Source: JAQVXR01 sp050945755 (GTDB lineage: Bacteria; Bacillota; Dehalobacteriia; Dehalobacteriales; Dehalobacteriaceae). From it: DNA of 64,000 nt. The stretch lies in contig JBMNTN010000001.1 of NCBI GenBank assembly GCA_050945755.1, positions 1 to 64,000 on the forward strand, in the 5' to 3' direction. The position numbers were made by a program, and so were the translations under genes. The notes below the pieces were generated by a model, which saw only the letters and a list, made by a program, of their open reading frames with translations, had not been told where the DNA came from and did no database searches. Below, piece by piece: positions 8,679 through 16,875 of this stretch; the stretch's first letter is position 1; each line of letters starts with the position of its first letter.

Positions 8679-9572
8679 TCAACCGCAAGTTGGATTTTCT
8701 TTCTTCACAATATCCCCCATGGTTTTTCCCATATCACCGGTCAATCCGGCACTTATTACCGCCCGTTCTGTCAGGATACCCAGCAATTCTCCTCTTTCAC
8801 TAACAACATATATTAGATGATATTTTTGCGGGGCTAATGTTTCCAGCACCTGTTTTACCTGCACTGAACCAAGCATTGCCAAGCATCGCCCTGGCAGCAC
8901 TCCCTGTTCTTTAATTTCCTGTTCTTTTCCAGTCAGATAACTAATAAGGGTAAGAAAAGCCGCGTCCTTTTCCCGGCGTGCGGCGAAAAAAAAATAAGCC
9001 GCCAATAACATCCAAGTAAAATTTACCCAATGGCAGGATAGCTTCCATAAACCCCAAAAAAACAGAGCTCCCGCTAATAACTGTCCTGCTCCGGCAGTTA
9101 GCCGCGTTGCCGGAAGAAATCCAAATCTTTGGGCAAGATAAGCCCGCATAATCCTCCCCCCATCCAAGGGAAGTACCGGAATCAGGTTGCACGCAGCCAT
9201 TACCAGGGTAACCTGATAACCAAATTCCAACCATGGAAGAGGCATGGTAAATGTTGCATTAGCCAGCCAAATCAGCCCAGCTGCAAAAAGATTGGTAAGA
9301 GGTCCCGCCAAAGCAACAAGAGTCTCATTAATCAGTGAATACTTTTTGTATGATTGGATATATGCAACTCCCCCAAAAGGAAAAAGTTCAATCCTTTCCA
9401 CCGGGAGTTGAAAATAACGAGCCACAACAACATGTCCTGCCTCATGAAGAAGAACCGATAAAAAAACCAATACAGCAAAGTGCAGAATTCCCAAAACCCC
9501 AAAAATAATAAAAAGAACAAGAAGCGAATTCTTTATCAAAATCTCAATCCCGCAAACCCGGGCAATTTTCAT
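8679..9572 (-). CDS. spoIVFB: SpoIVFB-like site-2 (M50) membrane protease
   Basis: This intramembrane zinc metalloprotease cleaves pro-sigma-K in the outer forespore membrane during sporulation. It has the zinc motif HEAGH in an early membrane helix and the second ligand region NLIPVLPLDGG. Several hydrophobic segments occupy residues 12-200, and the last ~70 residues resemble a CBS-type regulatory region (LIYVVSERGELLGILTERAV). The length of 297 aa matches SpoIVFB. It directly follows the spoIVFA-like gene, its known regulatory partner. Its likely target, sigma-K, is not encoded here. Confidence 0.88.
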   Translation of the reverse strand: MKIARVCGIEILIKNSLLVLFIIFGVLGILHFAVLVFLSVLLHEAGHVVVARYFQLPVERIELFPFGGVAYIQSYKKYSLINETLVALAGPLTNLFAAGLIWLANATFTMPLPWLEFGYQVTLVMAACNLIPVLPLDGGRIMRAYLAQRFGFLPATRLTAGAGQLLAGALFFWGLWKLSCHWVNFTWMLLAAYFFFAARREKDAAFLTLISYLTGKEQEIKEQGVLPGRCLAMLGSVQVKQVLETLAPQKYHLIYVVSERGELLGILTERAVISAGLTGDMGKTMGDIVKKENPTCG

Positions 9573-9610
9573 CGTTGATCACACTCATTTTTTCCATTAG
9601 CTGAATTTCT

Positions 9611-10213
9611 TCAGATACTGTTACTATTGCCACGCAGGTACTCCAAAGGATCAACCGCTGAACCGCGTACATGGATTTCAAAGTGAACCGGATGCACCCC
9701 GGTTACACCCAGTCTTTCACCTTGCTTTACCTCTTGCCCTTGCTTAAGATTGACAGCCTCTATATTTTGGTAAATTGTACGAAGGTTTCTTTGGTGTTTT
9801 ATAATAATTAAATTTCCTTGGCCTTTGTCATTATTAATCTTCTCCACCATTCCCTCCGCTGCTGCCTTTACCGGCTGTCCAATTTCCGTTTTAATATCAA
9901 TTCCTTCATGCCAAATTTTTTCATCTTTTCTATCTCCCGAACACCATCCATAATTCTTGACGACGATCCCGGAAACAGGAAGTACCAGAGGATAATATTC
10001 TTTTTTCGCACCCCAGCCGATGACTTCCTGAATTTCCGGCATCCAATCGTTTTCCACGGACAAAGCAGAGACCACCTGCCGGCGCACCCAGTATCCTAAC
10101 CCGTCCCCGGACTGAGTTAAACTGCAAACCAAAACCGCTAAAAGAATAGAGATAATAGTCTGCCGGACCCACTTTTTATTAAAAAAATATCTCAAAGACC
10201 CTTTACCAGGCAA
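9611..10213 (-). CDS. spoIVFA: SpoIVFA-like LytM-domain membrane protein
   Basis: This holds SpoIVFB in a complex in the outer forespore membrane in Bacillus. A single membrane segment lies near residues 18-35, followed by a LytM/M23 domain (about 100-195). The domain keeps HEGID, but the catalytic HxH is PVHFE and the tyrosine-histidine segment reads TIYQNI, so key ligands are lost and it is probably not an active peptidase, as in known SpoIVFA. The start is uncertain: GAGGTGAT overlaps a GTG at 10222, so I favour the TTG at 10213. It overlaps no neighbour and lies 38 bp ahead of spoIVFB. Confidence 0.8.
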   Translation of the reverse strand: MPGKGSLRYFFNKKWVRQTIISILLAVLVCSLTQSGDGLGYWVRRQVVSALSVENDWMPEIQEVIGWGAKKEYYPLVLPVSGIVVKNYGWCSGDRKDEKIWHEGIDIKTEIGQPVKAAAEGMVEKINNDKGQGNLIIIKHQRNLRTIYQNIEAVNLKQGQEVKQGERLGVTGVHPVHFEIHVRGSAVDPLEYLRGNSNSI

Positions 10214-10349
10214 GATTATCACCTCGGTCCAAGCCTTTCCTACTATTTATGTTTATTACTAAACTGCGCTTCTTATGAAAATATTTAGTCTTGGCCAATT
10301 ATAAAAAACCTATCCAACCACTCATAAATCCTGCTTACTAATTATATAA

Positions 10350-10371
10350 AGAGGCCGCCCGAAGGCGGCCT
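10350..10371 (-). terminator. rho-independent terminator after rodA
   Basis: An 8-bp GC-rich stem AGGCCGCC/GGCGGCCT with a TTCG tetraloop (minus strand) begins two bases after the rodA stop and is followed by CTTTATAT. Confidence 0.85.
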
Positions 10372-10373
10372 TT

Positions 10374-11537
10374 CTAAAATGTTAACTGTTCCTTACGCAG
10401 GGCAATTCCCAGAATCAACCCCATAGATACCATGTTAGTCAACAACCCACTCCCTCCGTAGCTCATAAAGGGAAGTGGTACTCCTGTCACAGGCATAATA
10501 CCAATTGTCATGCCGATATTAACCATCACATGGAAACAAAGCATGGAGGTAATACCGATGACAATCAATGTCCCAAAAATATCTCTTGACTCCATGGCAA
10601 TTTTTATCATCCGATTAATCAAAAGAAAAAACATTAATAAAACCAACGAACCTCCAATAAAGCCCAGTTCCTCACCTACCACGGAAAAAATAAAATCCGT
10701 ATGATGCTCAGGTAAAAAATTTCCCTGTACCTGTGATCCGTTTCCCACCCCCTTACCAAGAAACCCGCCAGATCCAATGGCTACCTGAGACTGAATCATA
10801 TGGTAACCGGACCCCAAGGGATCCATATCAGGGTTGACAAAAATAATTAATCTCATTAATTGGTAGGGCTTTAATGGAAGGGGAATCGGGAGTTCCTCCG
10901 GCGGTTTTTGAAACCCGTCAGTTGCCACGAAAAGAATTCCAAAAATAATGATTACCAAAAACAGAATTACCAGTACCAGAGCAATCATTATTTTGGGATT
11001 AGCCCCTCCCGCCCAAAGCATACCCAGCATTATGGCAAGAAAAACAAGGGATGTCCCTAAATCAGGCTGTTTTAAAATTAATAGCATCGGAATCCCGATA
11101 TACAGAAAGCATGGAATCAAATCCCTTAATGTATTGAGGTTGCCCTGCCGCCGATTTAAAAAGGCGGCAAAAGAAATAACAATCGCAATTTTTGCAAATT
11201 CGGAAGGTTGAAATTCAAAGGGCCCTAGACTAATCCATCGCTGTGCGCCCTTAGATTCTTCGCCAAGAAGAAGCACTGCCACAAGAATAATTAAGTTTAA
11301 AAAATATATTGAATTTCCCAGCTTTAAAAAATAGCGGTAATTAAACGATGCCGTCACAGCCATGGCACAAAACCCAATAAAAATCCATAGCACCTGTTTT
11401 TTTACAAAATAATAGGGCTGTCCCGCAACCACATTAGCAGAAGCACTTTTCAGTATCAACAGGCTGCTAAATAATACCACAGCAAGCAACCAGATAAAAG
11501 TCCAATCCATATTTTTTACAAGCTTTCTTTCCAGCAT
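10374..11537 (-). CDS. rodA: RodA/FtsW-family glycan polymerase (SEDS)
   Basis: A polytopic SEDS peptidoglycan polymerase of rod elongation, working with a class B PBP. It is 387 aa with about ten hydrophobic segments. Family motifs include GAQRWISLGPFEFQPSEFAK near residues 95-120 and the C-terminal GVPLPFMSYGGSGLL. The ATG has GGGGGAAGATAG upstream. It lies after minCDE and before spoIVFA/spoIVFB, a recurrent order in Peptococcaceae-type genomes. Its PBP2 partner mrdA is four genes upstream. A dispersed repeat and a palindrome sit between minE and rodA. Confidence 0.93.
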   Translation of the reverse strand: MLERKLVKNMDWTFIWLLAVVLFSSLLILKSASANVVAGQPYYFVKKQVLWIFIGFCAMAVTASFNYRYFLKLGNSIYFLNLIILVAVLLLGEESKGAQRWISLGPFEFQPSEFAKIAIVISFAAFLNRRQGNLNTLRDLIPCFLYIGIPMLLILKQPDLGTSLVFLAIMLGMLWAGGANPKIMIALVLVILFLVIIIFGILFVATDGFQKPPEELPIPLPLKPYQLMRLIIFVNPDMDPLGSGYHMIQSQVAIGSGGFLGKGVGNGSQVQGNFLPEHHTDFIFSVVGEELGFIGGSLVLLMFFLLINRMIKIAMESRDIFGTLIVIGITSMLCFHVMVNIGMTIGIMPVTGVPLPFMSYGGSGLLTNMVSMGLILGIALRKEQLTF

Positions 11538-11644
11538 CTATCTTCCCCCAAATTCCATATCAACTGTGTTTATTATAATGAAAAAGAAAACTTGTCACAA
11601 GATAAAGATATACCGGCAATTTCCGGATAATTTGACGCTTAAAA

Positions 11645-11690
11645 AAATTTGGCTTGCCCCAAGTCTTTGACGCAGGCGGAAGCCATAGTT
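11645..11690. repeat. dispersed ~48-bp repeat, copy A
   Basis: This copy aligns with the copies at 35081-35130 and 61722-61770 on the same strand. Shared blocks are TTGGCTTG, CCAAGTC, TGACGCAGGC and GAAGCC. It lies just beyond the minE terminator, as do the other copies relative to their terminators. Confidence 0.75.
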
Positions 11691-11699
11691 GCATTTATC

Positions 11700-11725
11700 C
11701 TATCATAAACTTAATTTTATGATAG
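11700..11725. repeat. 10-bp perfect palindrome beside repeat A
   Basis: CTATCATAAA and TTTATGATAG form a perfect 10-bp inverted repeat around a 6-nt centre. There is no T-run, so it is not an obvious terminator. Confidence 0.6.
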
Positions 11726-11730
11726 ATAAG

Positions 11731-11751
11731 AAAACCCGGAAAAACCGGGTT
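11731..11751 (-). terminator. rho-independent terminator after minE
   Basis: The minus strand has a 7-bp stem AACCCGG/CCGGGTT around TTTTT, followed by TTCTTATC. Confidence 0.75.
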
Positions 11752-11779
11752 CTTTTCTTCGTATCTGGCCAACTTTTCT

Positions 11780-12052
11780 TTAGGCACCTCTCCTGATTCC
11801 CAAAACAGGAATATTCGCTACCAAAGCCATTGTCCCGTCTGAAGAATTAAGGGAAACTTCTAAAGAGGCTTGATCAATCTCCATGTATTTGTTAATTACA
11901 GCAATTAAATCTTCCTTTAAGTCCTCTACCATTTGGGGCGAAATATTAACCCGGTCATGGACCAGCACTAGTCGCAACCGCTCCTTAGCTACATCTTTAC
12001 TAGCGCCATTATCTCTCCCAAAAAACCGGTTTAAAAATTCTAAGAAATTCAT
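11780..12052 (-). CDS. minE: cell division topological specificity factor MinE
   Basis: MinE drives MinD off the membrane to position the division site. The 90-aa length, the N-terminal anti-MinCD helix region (RLRLVLVHDRVNISPQMVEDLKEDL split over residues 24-49) and the C-terminal dimerisation part fit the family. It is the last gene of the minC-minD-minE operon, 12 bp after minD. Confidence 0.93.
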   Translation of the reverse strand: MNFLEFLNRFFGRDNGASKDVAKERLRLVLVHDRVNISPQMVEDLKEDLIAVINKYMEIDQASLEVSLNSSDGTMALVANIPVLGIRRGA

Positions 12053-12064
12053 CTCGCGCCCCCC

Positions 12065-12859
12065 CTAAGATTTAGTTACCCAGCGTTTTATTTTCTCTAA
12101 CCAACCGGAATTTGCTTCCATATTCATTAGTGGAATCTCTTCCCCGATAATTCTGTGGGAAATATTGCGAAATGCCTGTCCCGCTCGGGATGACTTATCC
12201 ATAACAGCAGGTTCCCCCCGGTTAGTGGAGACAACAATCGACTCATCATCCGGGACAACCCCTAAAAGATCAACGGCTAAAATCTCTATAATATCTTCTA
12301 TGCTCATCATGTCGCCTTTTTTTACCATCTGAGGCCGGATGCGGTTGATAATTAATTTCGGTTCTCTTAACCCGGACGCTTCTAATAGGCCGACAATCCG
12401 GTCCGCATCCCGTACTGCCGATACCTCGGGCGTGGTGACCACAATTGCCTTTTCCGCACCGGCGATAGCATTTTTAAACCCCTGTTCAATCCCCGCAGGA
12501 CAGTCTACGATGATATAATCGAAATCAGCTTTCAAACTATCGGATAAATTTTTCATCTGCTCTTCTGATACAGCGGTTTTATCTTTTGTCTGAGCAGCCG
12601 GTAGCAAATACATGTTGTCAAATCTTTTGTCTTTAATCAAAGCCTGTTTCAACCGGCAGTTTCCCTGAACAACATCAACAATATCATAAACAATCCGGTT
12701 TTCCAGGCCCATTACTACGTCCAAATTCCTCAGCCCAATATCTGTATCTACCATGACAACTTTCTTACCCATGAGGGCTAAACCCGTTCCGATATTGGCA
12801 GTAGCAGTTGTTTTTCCCACACCACCTTTACCGGATGTGATCACCAATACTTCTCCCAT
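12065..12859 (-). CDS. minD: septum site-determining ATPase MinD
   Basis: This is a membrane-associated ATPase with the deviant Walker A motif GKGGVGKTT at residues 10-18 and DTDIGLRNLDVVMGLENR following. The C-terminus ends in a basic amphipathic segment (SGWLEKIKRWVTKS) that acts as the membrane targeting sequence in this family. The length of 264 aa is typical. It lies between minC and minE in one operon. Confidence 0.97.
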   Translation of the reverse strand: MGEVLVITSGKGGVGKTTATANIGTGLALMGKKVVMVDTDIGLRNLDVVMGLENRIVYDIVDVVQGNCRLKQALIKDKRFDNMYLLPAAQTKDKTAVSEEQMKNLSDSLKADFDYIIVDCPAGIEQGFKNAIAGAEKAIVVTTPEVSAVRDADRIVGLLEASGLREPKLIINRIRPQMVKKGDMMSIEDIIEILAVDLLGVVPDDESIVVSTNRGEPAVMDKSSRAGQAFRNISHRIIGEEIPLMNMEANSGWLEKIKRWVTKS

Positions 12860-12899
12860 CTACATGCTCCTCTCCGTCTTAAATGTCTCCTTGGTAGCT

Positions 12900-13268
12900 T
12901 TACCTTGAGGACTGGTATTTTTCAATAATAACTGTTTCGTTGCTGATTCTTGCCGTTTCCGGTTCACCTGGATCAGGATGGCTTCCATCAGGTATCCGGG
13001 TAATATAATTACAGATCCGCAGTTGAATAGGATTTAAACAAAAAGCAGTAACTGTTGCATTTTCATTCCCAAAAGCACCGGCATGAACCATCCCTCGTAG
13101 TGCTCCCATAACAATTACATGGCCTCCGGCAACTACTTCAGCTCCAGGATTAACATCACCTAAAATTACCACATTACCTGAATGCTTAATGCTCTGGCCT
13201 GACCTCAAAGTTTTCTGGATAAGAATTGTATTTTCGCTATTCAGTGCGGTATCAAGCAATTCTTTCAT
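12900..13268 (-). CDS. minC: MinC, C-terminal domain only
   Basis: This 122-aa protein holds the right-handed beta-helix MinC C-domain (IKHSGNVVILGDVNPGAEVVAGGHVIVMG begins at about residue 27, given here in parts: NVVILGDVNPGAEV and GGHVIVMGALRG). That domain mediates dimerisation and MinD binding. The N-terminal domain, which inhibits FtsZ assembly in typical ~220-aa MinC, is absent. The AGGAGGAGATGGC ribosome site directly ahead of the ATG indicates a genuine start, not a truncation, and the 200 bp upstream hold no N-domain remnant. FtsZ inhibition must rely on the C-domain or another protein (inference). Confidence 0.85.
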   Translation of the reverse strand: MKELLDTALNSENTILIQKTLRSGQSIKHSGNVVILGDVNPGAEVVAGGHVIVMGALRGMVHAGAFGNENATVTAFCLNPIQLRICNYITRIPDGSHPDPGEPETARISNETVIIEKYQSSR

Positions 13269-13339
13269 GCCATCTCCTCCTGCTGACTTAAACCAGATAA
13301 CACATATTATTTATCAACAAGACCAATAATTAAATGCAA

Positions 13340-13387
13340 GACTCTTGGCTTAACTAACTAAGTTTTTGAACCACTAAGGCAGGAGTC
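13340..13387. repeat. imperfect 14-bp inverted repeat between minC and mrdA
   Basis: GACTCTTGGCTTAA and the matching TTAG-GGCAGGAGTC arm pair with two mismatches around a ~20-nt loop. There is no T-run on either strand. It shares blocks with the dispersed repeat family and may be a decayed copy. I see no gene in 13269-13482. Confidence 0.4.
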
Positions 13388-13482
13388 AAACGCCCACTTG
13401 CTAGTAAGAAAAAGGCTCTGCAAAACCTTTACTATTTTCTACAGACTGAAATATAAATCCTTCCACTCGGAGAAAAAAAGAC

Positions 13483-15372
13483 CTACTCCATACTATCAGG
13501 CAGTTCGTCGGGAATTGGCTCTTTCTTTAAGCCAAAATACTCTTCAAATACCGCTTTCGCAACTAAACCTGCAGAAGAACCACCATGATAACCATACTCC
13601 ACTATTCCGGCAAAAGCTACCTGTGGATTTTCATAAGGAGCAAAAGCTACAAATAAACCATGATAATCTTTGTTCTTATCATCCCCCGGAAGACCGGTCT
13701 GGGCTGTTCCCGTTTTCGCGGCCACTTTTACTGAAGAAGGAAATTCTCTAAAGATAGAATAAGCAGTACCTCCCGGTTCCGCCACCGCCCTCATGCCTTT
13801 TCTGACCTCAGCCAATACTTCGGGGGAAGCACTTAATTTATTCAGTTCTTGGGGAGCAAACTCTTTTAAAATCTCACCATTAGGAGAAACAATCTTATCC
13901 ACCAAGTAAGGTTTCATTCTCTTCCCCCCATTGGCTATAGTAGCAACAAAATTTGCCAACTGCAACGGAGTATAGAGATTATATCCCTGTCCCATGGACA
14001 TATAGAAGGTATCGTAAGACCTCCAGGTATGTTCCCAACCGGTAAAATTCTCTTCTTTCCATGCCCGACTTGGTAATATTCCTTCAACCTCAGCAGGTAG
14101 TTCAATTCCTGTTTTCTGCCCAAAGCCCAGTTCCCCGGCTGTTTTGGTAAGCGCCTCCGGACCTACCCGGTAACCCATCTCCTGAAAATAAGTGTTGCAG
14201 GATACCCCTAAAGCGCTGTAAAGGTTTACCGCACCATGTATTTTGTGGCACTTTGCCCGGGGAGCAGTCCAATTTGAAGGCGAGCAGTAAACCGTAGCTT
14301 TCGGGTCAATATTTCCTAATGACAAAGCAGCAATCCCCGTAACCATTTTAAATGTAGATCCCGGCGGATAAGCAGCGGAAATAGCCCTGTTAAAAGTAGG
14401 CTTTAACTTATCATCCCAATAGTAAGAGGTTTTTTCTTTAGCCAGTCCGTTGGCAAAATCATTAGGATTCAGAAATGGATAACTAGCCATCGCAAGGATG
14501 GCTCCGGTTCTTACATCTATCAGTACACCTGCCCCCGCTTTTGCTTTAGGCCTTTGTTCTTGGATCTTGGCGATAGTCTCCGCCATCGTATCTTCCATTA
14601 CTTTTTGCAGGTTCTGGTCCAGTGTCAACACTAACGAATTGCCTGGAACCGGATCCTTATGAGACCAGGTACTTACTGGTCGGTGTTTGGCGTCGACTTC
14701 AACTTGGTCCGCCCCAGCCTTGCCCCGCAAACCGATTTCCTTGCTCTTGTCTTCATAACGTTCAAAGGTTTTTTCCAACCCGGTTTTCCCAATCCAATCA
14801 TCCATGCGGTAATTATATTCTTCTAAAATATCCAGTTCATTTTTATTAATAAGGCCAACTGTGCCTAATATATGTCCGGCCAGGTGGCCAAATGGATACT
14901 CCCTCATCGGTTCCTCACTAATCATTACACCCGGAAGTTCTTCCCGATGTTCTTCAATCCGAGAAACTGTTTGGAGTCCCTCCTCATAGGGAAGTCTCTT
15001 CACAACAATTGGCTCATACCGACGGTAGTGTTCTTCAATGGATTGGAGAATCGACTCCTGGGTAATTTCCGGATCACGTAAAATTTCTGCCAGGTTATGA
15101 GCAACCTTTTCCTTATCAGTAATGTTTGGACTGGCAATACTTACCGTAAAGACGGGTTTACTGGTAGCAAGGACATCCATATCCCGATCATAGATATTTC
15201 CTCGGCGCGCAGGAATAGACACAATTCGAAACTTATTTTTTTCGGCCAAAGTCTCATAGGTATCCGCTTTAACAATCTGTAAATAAAATAGTCTTCCTTC
15301 CAACATTGCAAAAATCAGCGCTATGATTAAAGAAAATATTTTTAATTTACTAATCAACTTTTTATTTGCCAC
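13483..15372 (-). CDS. mrdA: penicillin-binding protein 2 (class B transpeptidase)
   Basis: This class B PBP crosslinks peptidoglycan during elongation together with RodA. One N-terminal membrane helix (about residues 10-30) is followed by a PBP dimerisation domain and a transpeptidase domain. The transpeptidase motifs are STFK (in AAYPPGSTFKMV), SCN (GVSCNTYF) and KTGTAQ. I use the GTG at 15372 (VANKKLISK) because AGAGGTGG lies eight bases upstream. The length of 629 aa is normal. It follows mreBCD. Confidence 0.93.
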   Translation of the reverse strand: MANKKLISKLKIFSLIIALIFAMLEGRLFYLQIVKADTYETLAEKNKFRIVSIPARRGNIYDRDMDVLATSKPVFTVSIASPNITDKEKVAHNLAEILRDPEITQESILQSIEEHYRRYEPIVVKRLPYEEGLQTVSRIEEHREELPGVMISEEPMREYPFGHLAGHILGTVGLINKNELDILEEYNYRMDDWIGKTGLEKTFERYEDKSKEIGLRGKAGADQVEVDAKHRPVSTWSHKDPVPGNSLVLTLDQNLQKVMEDTMAETIAKIQEQRPKAKAGAGVLIDVRTGAILAMASYPFLNPNDFANGLAKEKTSYYWDDKLKPTFNRAISAAYPPGSTFKMVTGIAALSLGNIDPKATVYCSPSNWTAPRAKCHKIHGAVNLYSALGVSCNTYFQEMGYRVGPEALTKTAGELGFGQKTGIELPAEVEGILPSRAWKEENFTGWEHTWRSYDTFYMSMGQGYNLYTPLQLANFVATIANGGKRMKPYLVDKIVSPNGEILKEFAPQELNKLSASPEVLAEVRKGMRAVAEPGGTAYSIFREFPSSVKVAAKTGTAQTGLPGDDKNKDYHGLFVAFAPYENPQVAFAGIVEYGYHGGSSAGLVAKAVFEEYFGLKKEPIPDELPDSME

Positions 15373-15457
15373 CGGATACCACCTCTTTCCCATATAAAAG
15401 ATGAGCTAATTAAGCATGTCATGGATAAAATAATATAACAAGGTTCCTCCGGATAAA

Positions 15458-15952
15458 TTAACTTTTGTTGTGCCACCATTTTACATAAATCTTATAAGCA
15501 GGAACATATAAAAACGGCCCAATACAAGCATGATAGACTGCCAAAGGCAGGACAACAGAATTCCATCCCTGTCCCCAGTAAGCAACCCGACAGATCAGGT
15601 CGCCGAAAAAGGTAAATAAAAATTCATGTAAGATGGTACCAAAAAATAAAACCACTATGGGCACCAAATAGTTTTCCTTAAATATTTTTGACTCCACCAG
15701 TCCAACACAAAGACCGGTAAACATTTTGCTCAACATAAAAAGGCCAATAAATTTTCCGGAAAGAAGGTCTTGGGCCAGGCCAATAAAAAAACCAACTTTA
15801 ACCCCCGTAACAGTCCCTTTTAAGAGAGCGGCAAAAATTACAATAATTAACAATAAGTCTGGTTTCACTCCCCTAAAAGTAAATTCGGGGAGAATAGTTG
15901 CCTGAAATATAAGATTAAAAAGAACGAATGCAGAAAACATAAAAATTTTCAC
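15458..15952 (-). CDS. mreD: rod shape-determining protein MreD
   Basis: A 164-aa polytopic membrane protein of the elongation complex, with about five hydrophobic helices and the family motif REVKPDLLLI-like segment RGVKPDLLLIIVIFAALLKG (about residues 27-46). The GTG start has GAGGTAAC upstream, spanning the mreC stop region. It lies between mreC and mrdA. Confidence 0.88.
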   Translation of the reverse strand: MKIFMFSAFVLFNLIFQATILPEFTFRGVKPDLLLIIVIFAALLKGTVTGVKVGFFIGLAQDLLSGKFIGLFMLSKMFTGLCVGLVESKIFKENYLVPIVVLFFGTILHEFLFTFFGDLICRVAYWGQGWNSVVLPLAVYHACIGPFLYVPAYKIYVKWWHNKS

Positions 15953-15964
15953 TGGGATGTTACC

Positions 15965-16789
15965 TCACATAGGTTTTAAAACCAATACTTCTTCCAGCCG
16001 GTTAAAATCAACAAATGGGGAGACTAGTGCCTGCTTCATCAGTCCGTTTGGTTCCACTGTGATACTGGTCACATACCCAATACGCAGGCCGGAAGGAAAG
16101 ATTCCCCCTAAGCCTGAGGTGACCACAATTTGGTTTTCCTTAAGTTCCGCATCCTGGGGAATATGAATCATCCGTAAAAAACCACGCGGTCGATCTACAC
16201 CTTCCACTACTCCCGGCGTACGGGAAAGCTGCACCATACAGCCGACAGCCCCATCCTTATCAAGGATCAACAGTACTTCCGCCGAATTACGGGATACGGA
16301 AATCACCCGGCCCACCAATCCGTCCTGATTAATTACCGCCATGTCTTTTTCCAACCCGTCCTCTAAACCCCGGTTAATGGTGACAGAATGGTACCAATTA
16401 CTTGTATCCCGGGCAATTACTTTAGCGGGAATACTCTGCCAACCCTGTTTTAGACTCTCCTGCATCTTTAAAAGCTGGCGTAATCTGACATTTTCCAACT
16501 GTGCTTCGGTAAGTGCATTAACCTCATTTTTTAACTGGGCAATTTCTTTTTTTAATTCTTTATTCTCCTGTACGAGATCTTGATAGCTTCGCAAGTAGTC
16601 CCCTAAGGCGCGGGTCCTGCCCATAACTGCCGTAGCCCCGCTCTCCAGCGGGGCTAACAGATTGCGAAACCATATTTCTATCGGGCTTAAGGAAGATCTA
16701 TCCATACCCGTACCGCGCGCAATTAACAAAACTAAAATCACTGCGGCCAAAAGTAAAGTCCATTTGCCCTTCCCCCAAAACTTGGGCAA
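15965..16789 (-). CDS. mreC: rod shape-determining protein MreC
   Basis: This bitopic protein links MreB to the periplasmic-side synthases. A single N-terminal helix (about residues 10-28) is followed by a coiled coil (roughly 65-110, rich in KELKKEIAQLKNEV) and a beta-rich C-terminal domain. The start is uncertain: GTG at 16798 has no spacing from AAAGGA, so the TTG at 16789 is preferred. The length of ~274 aa is typical. Confidence 0.9.
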   Translation of the reverse strand: MPKFWGKGKWTLLLAAVILVLLIARGTGMDRSSLSPIEIWFRNLLAPLESGATAVMGRTRALGDYLRSYQDLVQENKELKKEIAQLKNEVNALTEAQLENVRLRQLLKMQESLKQGWQSIPAKVIARDTSNWYHSVTINRGLEDGLEKDMAVINQDGLVGRVISVSRNSAEVLLILDKDGAVGCMVQLSRTPGVVEGVDRPRGFLRMIHIPQDAELKENQIVVTSGLGGIFPSGLRIGYVTSITVEPNGLMKQALVSPFVDFNRLEEVLVLKPM

Positions 16790-16875
16790 AACAACCACGT
16801 CCTTTTACCTGACTGACTTAGCTACTCGATTGGTAACTCTAAATCTTATCACAAAACTATACCTGATAACTTGGT

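Noticed and set aside
13269..13482. Missing MinC N-domain hidden by a frameshift
   Set aside because: No frame upstream of minC resembles the MinC N-domain, and the short gene has a full ribosome site of its own.
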